The position numbers and the translations under genes are program-made. Below, piece by piece: positions 1-9,260 of a DNA stretch of 9,260 nt. This DNA comes from an uncultured Cellvibrio sp. (lineage in GTDB: Bacteria; Pseudomonadota; Gammaproteobacteria; Pseudomonadales; Cellvibrionaceae). The notes below the pieces were generated by a model that did not search any database, was not told the origin of the DNA, and saw only the letters and a list, made by a program, of their open reading frames with translations. Each line of letters starts with the position of its first letter. Position 1 is the stretch's first letter. The stretch is taken from contig CAMPIG010000170.1 in assembly GCA_946886255.1 (NCBI GenBank), positions 1-9,260 on the forward strand, given 5' to 3'.

Positions 1-59
1 ATAACAATCTTGTCACCGGCACCGAAGGCGTGAACATCGTAGCCATGCCCGATTCTCAT
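1..59 (-). CDS. ispF: IspF, 2-C-methyl-D-erythritol 2,4-cyclodiphosphate synthase (N-terminal fragment, cut by window edge)
   Basis: Only the first 19 codons are in the window, starting at the ATG at 59-57 and reading MRIGHGYDVHAFGAGDKIV. This is the characteristic IspF N-terminus. The D8-x-H10 pair in GYDVH corresponds to two of the family's divalent-metal ligands. IspF converts CDP-methylerythritol 2-phosphate to the cyclic diphosphate with release of CMP, in the cytoplasmic MEP isoprenoid pathway. Its start codon overlaps the ispD stop codon (ATGA, 59-56), so the two genes are probably translationally coupled; IspD makes the precursor two steps earlier. They are separate proteins here, not an IspDF fusion. 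The identification is firm despite the short length because motif and context agree; the rest of the gene cannot be assessed. Confidence 0.93.
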   Translation of the reverse strand, partial: MRIGHGYDVHAFGAGDKIV

Positions 60-775
60 ACTGTATTTTCCTGTTGCTGCAAGATAGTGTGCGCCAACGC
101 CAGGTCTTCGGGTCGGGTAATCTTGATGTTATCTGCGCGACCTTCAACAACGCGATGGGAATAGCCGTTGGCTTCCAGTGCGGAAGCCTCATCGGTGATG
201 GCTTGCCCGCGTACTAGCGCGCTGGCGAGTGATGCGCGTAATAAACCGTAACGAAACAGTTGTGGCGTTTGCGCTTGCCAAAGCTCGCGACGATCCATGG
301 TAGCAATAATAGTCCCGTTTACATCGACCCGTTTGATGGTATCGCTGACCGGCACCGCCAAAATGCCGCCCACCGGATCTTCCGCTAATTTCGTGCACAA
401 GGTTTGGATAAGTGAAAGCGTGATACAAGGTCGTGCAGCATCGTGCACCAGCACCCAGTCTTCGGCGTGCGCCTGCTCCGCCAACGTATTTAATCCATTC
501 AACACTGAATCACTGCGTTCAGCGCCACCGTCGACACGGGTAATGCGTGGGTCAGAACTGATCGGCAACTGCGGCCAGATGTTATCCGTCGGACTGACAG
601 CAACCAACAAGCCGGATACCGTAGGTAAGCAGAGCAACCGTTCAAGCGTATGTTCGAGGATTGTTTTACCTGACAGGGTTAAATACTGCTTTGGTATTGC
701 CGCGCCCATACGGCTACCAACACCGGCAGCCGGTACGATAATCCAATAACGCGGTGAGGTATCTGAATGAGCCAT
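56..775 (-). CDS. ispD: IspD, 2-C-methyl-D-erythritol 4-phosphate cytidylyltransferase
   Basis: This enzyme joins CTP and methylerythritol 4-phosphate to form CDP-methylerythritol and pyrophosphate, the third step of the MEP pathway. The N-terminal nucleotide-binding loop PAAGVGSRM (residues 15-23) with R22 and K29 (in PKQYL) matches the catalytic Arg and Lys of the family. VHDAARPC, the DTIKR loop, TDEASALE and EGRADNIKITRPEDL are further IspD signatures. The length of 239 residues from the ATG at 775 is close to the 236 of E. coli. An in-frame TTG at 790 would add five residues (MLNHP) before the conserved region; neither start has a strong Shine-Dalgarno, so I prefer the ATG. The gene lies 27 nt after ftsB and overlaps ispF by 4 nt, so the three are probably one transcript. 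Sequence similarity throughout makes the call secure; only the start is uncertain. Confidence 0.96.
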   Translation of the reverse strand: MAHSDTSPRYWIIVPAAGVGSRMGAAIPKQYLTLSGKTILEHTLERLLCLPTVSGLLVAVSPTDNIWPQLPISSDPRITRVDGGAERSDSVLNGLNTLAEQAHAEDWVLVHDAARPCITLSLIQTLCTKLAEDPVGGILAVPVSDTIKRVDVNGTIIATMDRRELWQAQTPQLFRYGLLRASLASALVRGQAITDEASALEANGYSHRVVEGRADNIKITRPEDLALAHTILQQQENTV

Positions 776-802
776 GGGGTGGTTAAGCAAAGGCCGACCG
801 GA

Positions 803-1081
803 TTACTGTCGAGGTTCGAGAATCATAAAAAATGTCTCGTCTTTTTTAATCATACCGATGTCATTACGCGCGCGCTCTTCCACACTATCGAGACCGGTTT
901 TCAGGTCTTCTACTTCAACCGCAAGAATCCGATTGCGTTCACGTAATCGACTGTTATCCGCTTGTTGTATCTTAATCTCCCGCTCCAGTCGATTGACATC
1001 GGCAAGGCTGCCTTCGCTGATCCACAGACGATACTGCAGTGCAGCCAACAGAATAATCAAAATACCCAGCATCCATTTCAT
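803..1081 (-). CDS. ftsB: FtsB, septum formation initiator / divisome protein
   Basis: This is a small bitopic inner-membrane protein of 92 residues (E. coli FtsB has 103). A very short cytoplasmic N-terminus (MKW) leads into one hydrophobic segment at about residues 4-16 (MLGILIILLAALQ). A periplasmic heptad-type coiled coil rich in Leu, Glu and Arg follows at about 29-65. The conserved FtsB tail ERARNDIGMIKKDETFF is at about 69-85. FtsB forms the FtsQBL complex with FtsL and FtsQ, which helps activate septal peptidoglycan synthesis by FtsWI. The gene sits between eno and ispD, its usual place in gammaproteobacteria. The ATG at 1081 is the only sensible start, but I see no clear Shine-Dalgarno before it. 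A terminator separates it from eno, so it may have its own promoter in the 1082-1170 gap. Confidence 0.93.
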   Translation of the reverse strand: MKWMLGILIILLAALQYRLWISEGSLADVNRLEREIKIQQADNSRLRERNRILAVEVEDLKTGLDSVEERARNDIGMIKKDETFFMILEPRQ

Positions 1082-1170
1082 AATGGCGTCAGTTGCTCAT
1101 GAGTGATGATCGGCAATCTTACACAATTGTGGCGGGGAATAGCACCCGCTGATGATCGACATGTTAAGTA

Positions 1171-1203
1171 GAAAACAAAAACGGGCCACAGAGGGCCCGT
1201 TTT
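1171..1203 (-). terminator. Intrinsic terminator downstream of eno
   Basis: A perfect 10-bp stem (AAAACGGGCC at 1178-1187 pairing with GGCCCGTTTT at 1194-1203) closes a 6-nt loop. On the minus strand it starts 17 nt after the eno stop and runs into a T-rich tract (read on the minus strand as TTTTTGTTTTC), the classic form of a Rho-independent terminator. Because the A-rich and T-rich flanks are symmetrical it could also act on plus-strand transcripts, though no plus-strand gene ends here. It probably separates the tilS-pyrG-kdsA-eno unit from ftsB-ispD-ispF, at least partly. Confidence 0.88.
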
Positions 1204-1220
1204 GTATAATACAGAACAAC

Positions 1221-5100
<3,880 letters not shown>

Positions 5101-5177
5101 CCAGAGGGGCTGGCCTTTACCTTTCAGGACGGGGCGCCAGACTACCAGAAAGCCGGGATTGCCTCAACGGAAAGCTG

Positions 5178-6527
5178 TCAGCCGTTTTGGCGAATGTGCC
5201 AATGCAAACGGTAACCCGGGGCGCCGGGTGCGGCCACAAAATCGGCACAAACCCACAGATCCCCCACTGCCGCCAATTGATCATCGACATAAACCAGCGG
5301 TACTTGTTCGCGCCACCAGGGTTCAAGCCCGTGTTCCTGCAACAGCTTTTTCAGCGTTTGTGAGTGTGCACGACCTGCAGGGCGGCAGCGTTCACCACCT
5401 GAGCGCCAGCGAAGCTCGACTTGGGTTATGTCTAGGCGCAGGCAAGATACCGTCGCTGCGGAGGAGCAGTATTCAAATGTCAGCAATGAGCTTGCCGACA
5501 AAACACATTCCTCGGTTTTGCCTGTTAAATGCCATCCGCCAGGGTGGGATTGTTCCTGCGCCGGCGTTAACACGAGCGATGGCATGGCGTATAACCGGTC
5601 CCGAAACCGCTGTACCGACACATTCCCCCAACGCACTTCACCTTCGGCATCGACGCGCCCATGAATCAACTGGAAGTCAATTTGTTGCAGATGGACGAGT
5701 TCCGGTACTGCGTAGCGCTGCTGGCGAAACCAGTAACGCAACAGATTATGACGACGCGCGCGAGACATCTCGCGCAAAACTGCGAGCGCTAAACTACCGC
5801 CTTGTCGCTCCGGGCGCGGCACGGCGCGCATCAGGTCCTCAGCGGCCAATTCTTGTAATAACTCTTCACTCTCAGCGCACGCTTGTGCGCTCTGTTGCCA
5901 GCGACGGGTATAGTCCGGCCAACGCAAGACCAGCGACGGCATGACATTATGACGAAGATAATTGCGGTCGTAGTGCGTGTCAGTATTACTGTCGTCTTCC
6001 ACCCAGATCAATTGGTGTGCAACGGCGTAAGACTCCAGCGCACTCCGTTTCACATCCAGCAGCGGGCGCAGGATTGTCCCCTGCCCCAATGGGCGCTGCC
6101 GCGCCATGGCTGCCAAACCGCGCGGACCGCTGCCACGCAGTAAACGCAACAATAGAGTTTCGGCCTGGTCATCAGCGTGATGCGCCGTCAGCAAATAATC
6201 ACCGTTACGTACATGCGTTTCAAAGACGGCATAACGCGCCGCACGCGCCGCTTCTTCCAAACCGCCACCTCTGGGTTCAACCACGACGGTTTGCGCAACG
6301 TATTCAACACCCCAGGAGGCACACACTGCGGCGCAGTGTTGCTGCCAGTCAGCCGCATGGGGAGAAATCTGATGATTAATATGCAACGCAGTGATAGGCG
6401 TCGACAACCTGAGCTGCACCAGTGCATGTAAAAGCACCACAGAATCCAACCCACCACTCAGCGCTACCCACAAACGCCTGACGTTTGAAGGCAAGTGTTG
6501 ATGTAAGGCAGCGGGGGTAAAAACCAT
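5178..6527 (-). CDS. tilS: TilS, tRNA(Ile)-lysidine synthetase
   Basis: TilS attaches lysine to C34 of the CAU-anticodon tRNA-Ile using ATP, so that the tRNA reads AUA and is charged with isoleucine; the enzyme is normally essential. From ATG 6527 it has 449 residues (E. coli 432). The N-terminal PP-loop ATPase domain begins with SGGLDS at 24-29, followed by HHADDQAETLL at about 116-126 and the EDDSNTDTHYDRNYLRH signature at about 177-193. A middle TilS-specific helical domain follows. The C-terminal domain ends with RWRSGGERCRPAGR, QTLKKLLQEHG and VPLVYVDDQLAAVGDLWV, as expected. The frame stays open upstream: an ATG at 6542 adds 5 residues and a GTG at 6617 adds 30. I prefer 6527 because the motif distance fits the family and a GGA lies 8 nt upstream, but the start is not certain. 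It diverges from the peptidase gene. Confidence 0.96.
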   Translation of the reverse strand: MVFTPAALHQHLPSNVRRLWVALSGGLDSVVLLHALVQLRLSTPITALHINHQISPHAADWQQHCAAVCASWGVEYVAQTVVVEPRGGGLEEAARAARYAVFETHVRNGDYLLTAHHADDQAETLLLRLLRGSGPRGLAAMARQRPLGQGTILRPLLDVKRSALESYAVAHQLIWVEDDSNTDTHYDRNYLRHNVMPSLVLRWPDYTRRWQQSAQACAESEELLQELAAEDLMRAVPRPERQGGSLALAVLREMSRARRHNLLRYWFRQQRYAVPELVHLQQIDFQLIHGRVDAEGEVRWGNVSVQRFRDRLYAMPSLVLTPAQEQSHPGGWHLTGKTEECVLSASSLLTFEYCSSAATVSCLRLDITQVELRWRSGGERCRPAGRAHSQTLKKLLQEHGLEPWWREQVPLVYVDDQLAAVGDLWVCADFVAAPGAPGYRLHWHIRQNG

Positions 6528-6573
6528 AGATGAAGTCCACATGTGAATGCCGTCATTAAACCCGAATCCGCAC

Positions 6574-6602
6574 GGAATAAAAACCGGCGGTTGAAGTCTC
6601 AA
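6574..6602 (-). promoter_or_regulatory. Candidate sigma70 promoter for tilS
   Basis: On the minus strand TTGAGA (6602-6597) and TATTCC (6579-6574) are separated by 17 nt, about 47 nt before the preferred tilS ATG. The -35 is 5/6 to consensus but the -10 is poor, so this is a modest prediction. If it is correct, the GTG at 6617 cannot be the tilS start, because it would lie upstream of the transcript. Confidence 0.33.
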
Positions 6603-6620
6603 GGCGGGCACAGGCACAAT
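6591..6620 (+). promoter_or_regulatory. Candidate sigma70 promoter for the S9 peptidase-greB unit
   Basis: TTGAAG (6591-6596) and CACAAT (6615-6620) are separated by 18 nt. Transcription would begin near 6627, leaving a leader of about 23 nt that contains the GAGCAGG ribosome-binding site at 6635-6641. Its -35 hexamer directly abuts the -35 of the opposing tilS candidate. Both elements have mismatches, so confidence is limited. Confidence 0.33.
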
Positions 6621-6649
6621 GCCGGCAACTTCACGAGCAGGCTTTGTTT

Positions 6650-8605
6650 ATGAAACAGACACCGCTAACCGCTGCCTACGGTAGTTGGACATCGCCCATC
6701 AGTGCAGCATCACTGACCGAAAAAACTGTACAACTGAATGAACCGCGTTTTGACGGTGAGGGTATTTATTGGCTGGAATCCCGTCCGCAGGAAAAAGGGC
6801 GCAATGCGCTGGTTCGCCTGCGCGATGGTGCGCGCGAAGACTTGTTACCTGCCCCCGCCAGTGTGCGCACGCGCGCCTATGAATATGGCGGCGGCAATTA
6901 CACGGTTCATGAGGGTTTTGTTTATCTGGTGCTGGATGCTGACCAACGTGTGTATCGCCTGGACACCGCCCATCACACACTGCAACCACTCAGCCCGGAA
7001 GGCCAATATTGTTATGCCGATTTTTGTGTGGATGAACAACGCCAGCAATTAATTTGTGTGCGCGAAGACCATTCGCACCCCGGACAGGAATCCGTCAGTA
7101 CGATTGTCGCTTTACCGCTGGACGGGTCCCAGCAGGTCAGGCTGCTGGTCAGCGGTGCGGATTTTTATAGCAACCCGCGCCTGAGTCCGGATGGCACAAG
7201 CCTGTCATGGCTGTCGTGGCAACACCCACAAATGCCGTGGGACGGAACGGAATGTTTTATCGCGGATTTCACCGATGACAACACGCTGAGCGCGAACAAA
7301 AAAATTGCCGGCAGTGAAAAAGAATCTATCTTCCAGCCGGAATGGTCTCCTGACGGCGATCTCTTACTGGTTTCCGATAAAAATAATTGGTGGAATGTAT
7401 ATCGTTGGGCGGCGCAAGAAAACAGCAACACAGAACTCCATGCGCTGTGTGAGGTGGAAGCTGAATTTGCCACACCACGCTGGGTCTTCGGCATGTCGAC
7501 TTTTGGCTTCCTTAACGCCGATACACTTTTGTGTTGTTACAGCCAACAGGGTCGCTGGCATTTAGCGTATCTGGATTTGCCGACCAAAAACCTGCGCAGC
7601 ATTCCCTGTGATTTAACCGACATCTCCGCCATCCACTGCTACGCAGGCAAAGCGTTATTGCTCGGCGGAAATCCGCAACGCAGCACGCAGCTTTATGTTT
7701 ACGATCATGCGAACGGATCATTAACGCCCTTGGCACAAAGCGCCCAGCAAACACCCGACACTGCTTATTTATCCGAACCCCAGGCGGTGAGTTTTCCAAC
7801 CGAGGATCAGGAAATTGCGCACGGTTTTTATTACCCGCCACACAACCCGGAATTCATCGCACCTGCCGAGTCAAAGCCACCCTTGATTGTGATGTGCCAC
7901 GGTGGCCCGACAGCAGCAACGTCTTCAACATTGAATCTCAAAATCCAGTTCTGGACCAGCCGCGGATTTGCGGTGCTCGACGTAAACTATCGCGGCAGCA
8001 CCGGCTATGGCCGTCAGTACCGTGACCGGTTAAAACACAATTGGGGCATAACTGATGTGATTGATGTGTGTAGCGGGGCCGATTTTTTAATTACCCAAGG
8101 TTTAGTGGATGAAAATAAATTGGCCATTCGTGGCAGCAGCGCCGGCGGCTACACCGTATTAGCTGCACTAACCTTCAGCAAACGTTTTACCGCCGGCGCG
8201 AGTCTTTACGGCATTGGTAACCTGGAAACACTGACGCAGGATACGCATAAATTCGAAGCCCGTTATCTCGATAATTTAATCGGCACCTACCCCGAAGAAA
8301 AAGCGTTATACCTCGCACGCTCTCCGCTCTGTCACATCGATCAATTACAATGTCCGGTCATTTTTTTTCAAGGTTTACAAGACAAGGTGGTACCACCCAA
8401 CCAGGCAGAAGCCATGGTCAAGGCACTTGCCGCCAAAGACATTCCCAATGCCTACATCACCTTTCCCGAAGAAGCCCATGGCTTTCGCCAGGCGCACAAT
8501 ATCCAGCGGGCCATCGAAGCAGAATTATTTTTTTACAGTAAAATCTTTGGCTTCGCGTTAGCGGAACCCATTTCTCCCATTCACATTACCCATCTGGAGC
8601 ACTGA
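6650..8605 (+). CDS. S9 family (prolyl oligopeptidase-like) serine peptidase, dipeptidyl/acylaminoacyl-peptidase type
   Basis: This is a cytoplasmic two-domain serine peptidase of 651 residues that probably cleaves short peptides rather than folded proteins. Residues 1 to about 370 form a beta-propeller-like region with WD40/TolB-type blade motifs such as NPRLSPDGTSLSWLSW and QPEWSPDGDLLLVSD. The C-terminal alpha/beta hydrolase domain has the oxyanion segment CHGGPT, NYRGSTGYG, nucleophile S497 in GSSAGG, D578 in GLQDKVVP and H610 in EEAHGF. The catalytic triad is therefore complete. No signal peptide or membrane segment is present. The ATG at 6650 follows GAGCAGG; a TTG at 6644 is in frame but less likely. 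greB begins 5 nt after the stop, suggesting one transcript. The exact substrate class (dipeptidyl versus acylaminoacyl peptidase) cannot be decided from sequence, so I give no gene symbol. Confidence 0.93.
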   Translation: MKQTPLTAAYGSWTSPISAASLTEKTVQLNEPRFDGEGIYWLESRPQEKGRNALVRLRDGAREDLLPAPASVRTRAYEYGGGNYTVHEGFVYLVLDADQRVYRLDTAHHTLQPLSPEGQYCYADFCVDEQRQQLICVREDHSHPGQESVSTIVALPLDGSQQVRLLVSGADFYSNPRLSPDGTSLSWLSWQHPQMPWDGTECFIADFTDDNTLSANKKIAGSEKESIFQPEWSPDGDLLLVSDKNNWWNVYRWAAQENSNTELHALCEVEAEFATPRWVFGMSTFGFLNADTLLCCYSQQGRWHLAYLDLPTKNLRSIPCDLTDISAIHCYAGKALLLGGNPQRSTQLYVYDHANGSLTPLAQSAQQTPDTAYLSEPQAVSFPTEDQEIAHGFYYPPHNPEFIAPAESKPPLIVMCHGGPTAATSSTLNLKIQFWTSRGFAVLDVNYRGSTGYGRQYRDRLKHNWGITDVIDVCSGADFLITQGLVDENKLAIRGSSAGGYTVLAALTFSKRFTAGASLYGIGNLETLTQDTHKFEARYLDNLIGTYPEEKALYLARSPLCHIDQLQCPVIFFQGLQDKVVPPNQAEAMVKALAAKDIPNAYITFPEEAHGFRQAHNIQRAIEAELFFYSKIFGFALAEPISPIHITHLEH

Positions 8606-8610
8606 GTATC

Positions 8611-9123
8611 ATGGGCCGTTGGCGTCCCCCATCAGTCAAAGGCTCGGCCTATATCACAGCTGCCGGCGCAAAGCGTTTAAAAGATGAATTAACTCATCTA
8701 TGGAAAGTTGAGCGCCCGCAAGTGACCCAGACGGTGCACGAAGCCGCAAAAAACGGTGACCGCTCTGAAAACGGCGACTACATCTACGGCAAACGCCGCC
8801 TGCGCGAAATTGACTCGCGCGTGCGCTTTCTCAGCAAACGCTTGGAAGTGTTAACCGTTGTGGATCGTTTACCGGAAGATCAAAGCCGGGTATTTTTTGG
8901 CGCATGGGTTACATTGGAAGACGAAGACGGCAACGAACACCTTTGGCAGATTGTCGGCCCTGATGAATTCGATGTGAGCCAACGAAAGCTCAGCATGGAC
9001 TCCCCCTTAGCCAAAGCCATGTTGCGCAAACAGTTGGATGATGAAATTGTGTTACGCAAACCCGAGGGTGAAGAAATTTATAACATCACTGCGATTGAAT
9101 ATCGCGATTATAGTGAGAGCTGA
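8611..9123 (+). CDS. greB: GreB, transcript cleavage / elongation factor
   Basis: GreB inserts its coiled coil into the RNA polymerase secondary channel and stimulates cleavage of backtracked RNA, freeing arrested complexes. The protein has 170 residues (E. coli GreB 158); the excess is mainly a basic, Pro-containing N-terminal extension (MGRWRPPSVKGS). The N-terminal coiled-coil domain spans about 14-90. At its tip is GDRSENGDY, with acidic residues D50 and E53 that coordinate the catalytic Mg2+. A C-terminal FKBP-like domain runs from about 94 to 165 (FFGAWVTLEDEDG, IVGPDEFD, MDSPLAKAML, ITAIEYRDY). W31 in HLWKVERP and the KRRLREID segment fit GreB better than GreA. GGAG at 8596-8599, inside the end of the peptidase gene, is a rather distant Shine-Dalgarno; translational coupling is likely. 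The strange hairpin element at 9155-9260 follows its stop by 31 nt. Confidence 0.96.
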   Translation: MGRWRPPSVKGSAYITAAGAKRLKDELTHLWKVERPQVTQTVHEAAKNGDRSENGDYIYGKRRLREIDSRVRFLSKRLEVLTVVDRLPEDQSRVFFGAWVTLEDEDGNEHLWQIVGPDEFDVSQRKLSMDSPLAKAMLRKQLDDEIVLRKPEGEEIYNITAIEYRDYSES

Positions 9124-9154
9124 CTCTAACAAAATTGACGCTGGCACAATACGA

Positions 9155-9182
9155 GTTTGGCGTTAGGGCTTTTGTTTCGAAA
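9155..9182. repeat. Left arm of 28-nt imperfect inverted repeat (partner 9233-9260)
   Basis: The left arm reads GTTTGGCG then TTAGGGCTTTTGTTTCGAAA. The right arm at 9233-9260 is its reverse complement at 26 of 28 positions, and the inner 20 positions are identical. Each arm ends internally with the 8-bp palindrome TTTCGAAA. No open reading frame lies between the arms, so this is not an insertion sequence that carries its own transposase. Confidence 0.9.
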
Positions 9183-9232
9183 CCCTCAAGTCACGGACGA
9201 CTTGAGGGAGCTACACGGACGTATCTATGCGT

Positions 9233-9260
9233 TTTCGAAACAAAAGCCCTAATGACAAAC
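9233..9260. repeat. Right arm of 28-nt imperfect inverted repeat (partner 9155-9182), at window edge
   Basis: The right arm begins TTTCGAAACAAAAGCCCTAA and continues to the last base of the window; the only differences from perfect complementarity are at 9253 and 9255. Whether the repeat continues past 9260 cannot be seen. Confidence 0.9.

Larger units (their letters stand above)
9155..9260 (+). ncRNA. Nested hairpin element matching the TwoAYGGAY motif, enclosed by a 28-nt inverted repeat
   Basis: The element is a three-way junction with almost no unpaired bases. The outer arms 9155-9182 and 9233-9260 pair over 28 positions with one G-A mismatch and one pair that is G-U as plus-strand RNA. 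Inside, hairpin 1 (9183-9208) has a perfect 10-bp stem CCCTCAAGTC/GACTTGAGGG and hexaloop ACGGAC. Hairpin 2 (9209-9226) has stem AGCTAC/GTATCT with one mismatch and the same hexaloop ACGGAC. Six bases (ATGCGT) join it to the right arm. Two terminal loops with consensus AYGGAY define the candidate TwoAYGGAY structured RNA known from gammaproteobacteria and some other bacteria, of unknown function. The right arm reaches the window edge, so the element may be longer. It could be an RNA, a processed 3' end of the greB transcript, or a small dispersed repeat. Confidence 0.72.

Noticed and set aside
297..749. Plus-strand open frame (150 codons) opposite ispD
   Set aside because: It is antisense to a well-conserved gene, with no ribosome-binding site or family resemblance.
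776..790. Five-residue longer ispD starting with TTG at 790
   Set aside because: The ATG at 775 gives the normal family length and N-terminal motif distance, and the TTG has no better ribosome-binding site. Not fully excluded.
6528..6617. Longer tilS beginning at GTG 6617 (479 residues)
   Set aside because: The extra 30 residues have no counterpart that I recognise in the family, and the region is better explained as promoter and leader DNA between divergent genes.
9124..9168. Possible integron attC-like site: CTCTAAC near 9124 and GTTAGGG near 9162
   Set aside because: The two short boxes can pair, but the roughly 30 nt between them lacks the L-type inner boxes, and the longer 28-nt repeat places GTTAGGGC at the left and GCCCTAAT at the right, the opposite polarity to an attC site. 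No integrase is in view.
9155..9260. Insertion sequence or transposon end
   Set aside because: There is no transposase or open frame between the arms, and the interior is fully used by two hairpins. A small non-autonomous element remains possible and is reported as a finding.

Overview
The window looks like a core-genome segment of a gammaproteobacterium, related to the Pseudomonas/Cellvibrio side of the class. The evidence is the minus-strand order tilS - pyrG - kdsA - eno - ftsB - ispD - ispF, which matches the order I know from Pseudomonas-type genomes, together with a GreB-type cleavage factor, a metal-independent type KdsA, and base composition that is neither strongly AT- nor GC-rich. 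Assignment below class level is inference. All complete genes are intact, and I see no frameshift, insertion sequence, CRISPR array, tRNA or rRNA.

Layout. Reading leftward on the minus strand from about 6527: tilS (tRNA-Ile lysidine synthetase), pyrG (CTP synthase), kdsA (KDO-8-phosphate synthase) and eno (enolase). A strong hairpin terminator at about 1171-1203 follows eno. Then come ftsB (divisome protein), ispD and the first 19 codons of ispF (MEP isoprenoid pathway); ispF runs off the left edge. On the plus strand from 6650: a complete cytoplasmic prolyl-oligopeptidase-family (S9) peptidase, followed 5 nt later by greB. The two transcription units diverge from a roughly 120 bp spacer (6528-6649) that carries back-to-back candidate promoters.

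The genes are linked mainly by growth and envelope supply. CTP from PyrG is used by the KDO activation step downstream of KdsA and by IspD, which makes CDP-methylerythritol. Enolase makes the phosphoenolpyruvate that KdsA consumes. IspD and IspF supply isoprenoid precursors for the undecaprenyl carrier, and FtsB acts in septal wall synthesis. TilS and GreB belong to translation and transcription maintenance.

The one striking non-coding object is downstream of greB at 9155-9260. A 28-nt near-perfect inverted repeat encloses two adjacent hairpins, both with the same hexaloop ACGGAC. This matches the definition of the TwoAYGGAY candidate structured-RNA motif (two terminal loops with consensus AYGGAY), whose function is, as far as I know, unknown. 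Its long enclosing stem gives it the look of a compact dispersed element or structured RNA, and it is the best candidate here for follow-up.
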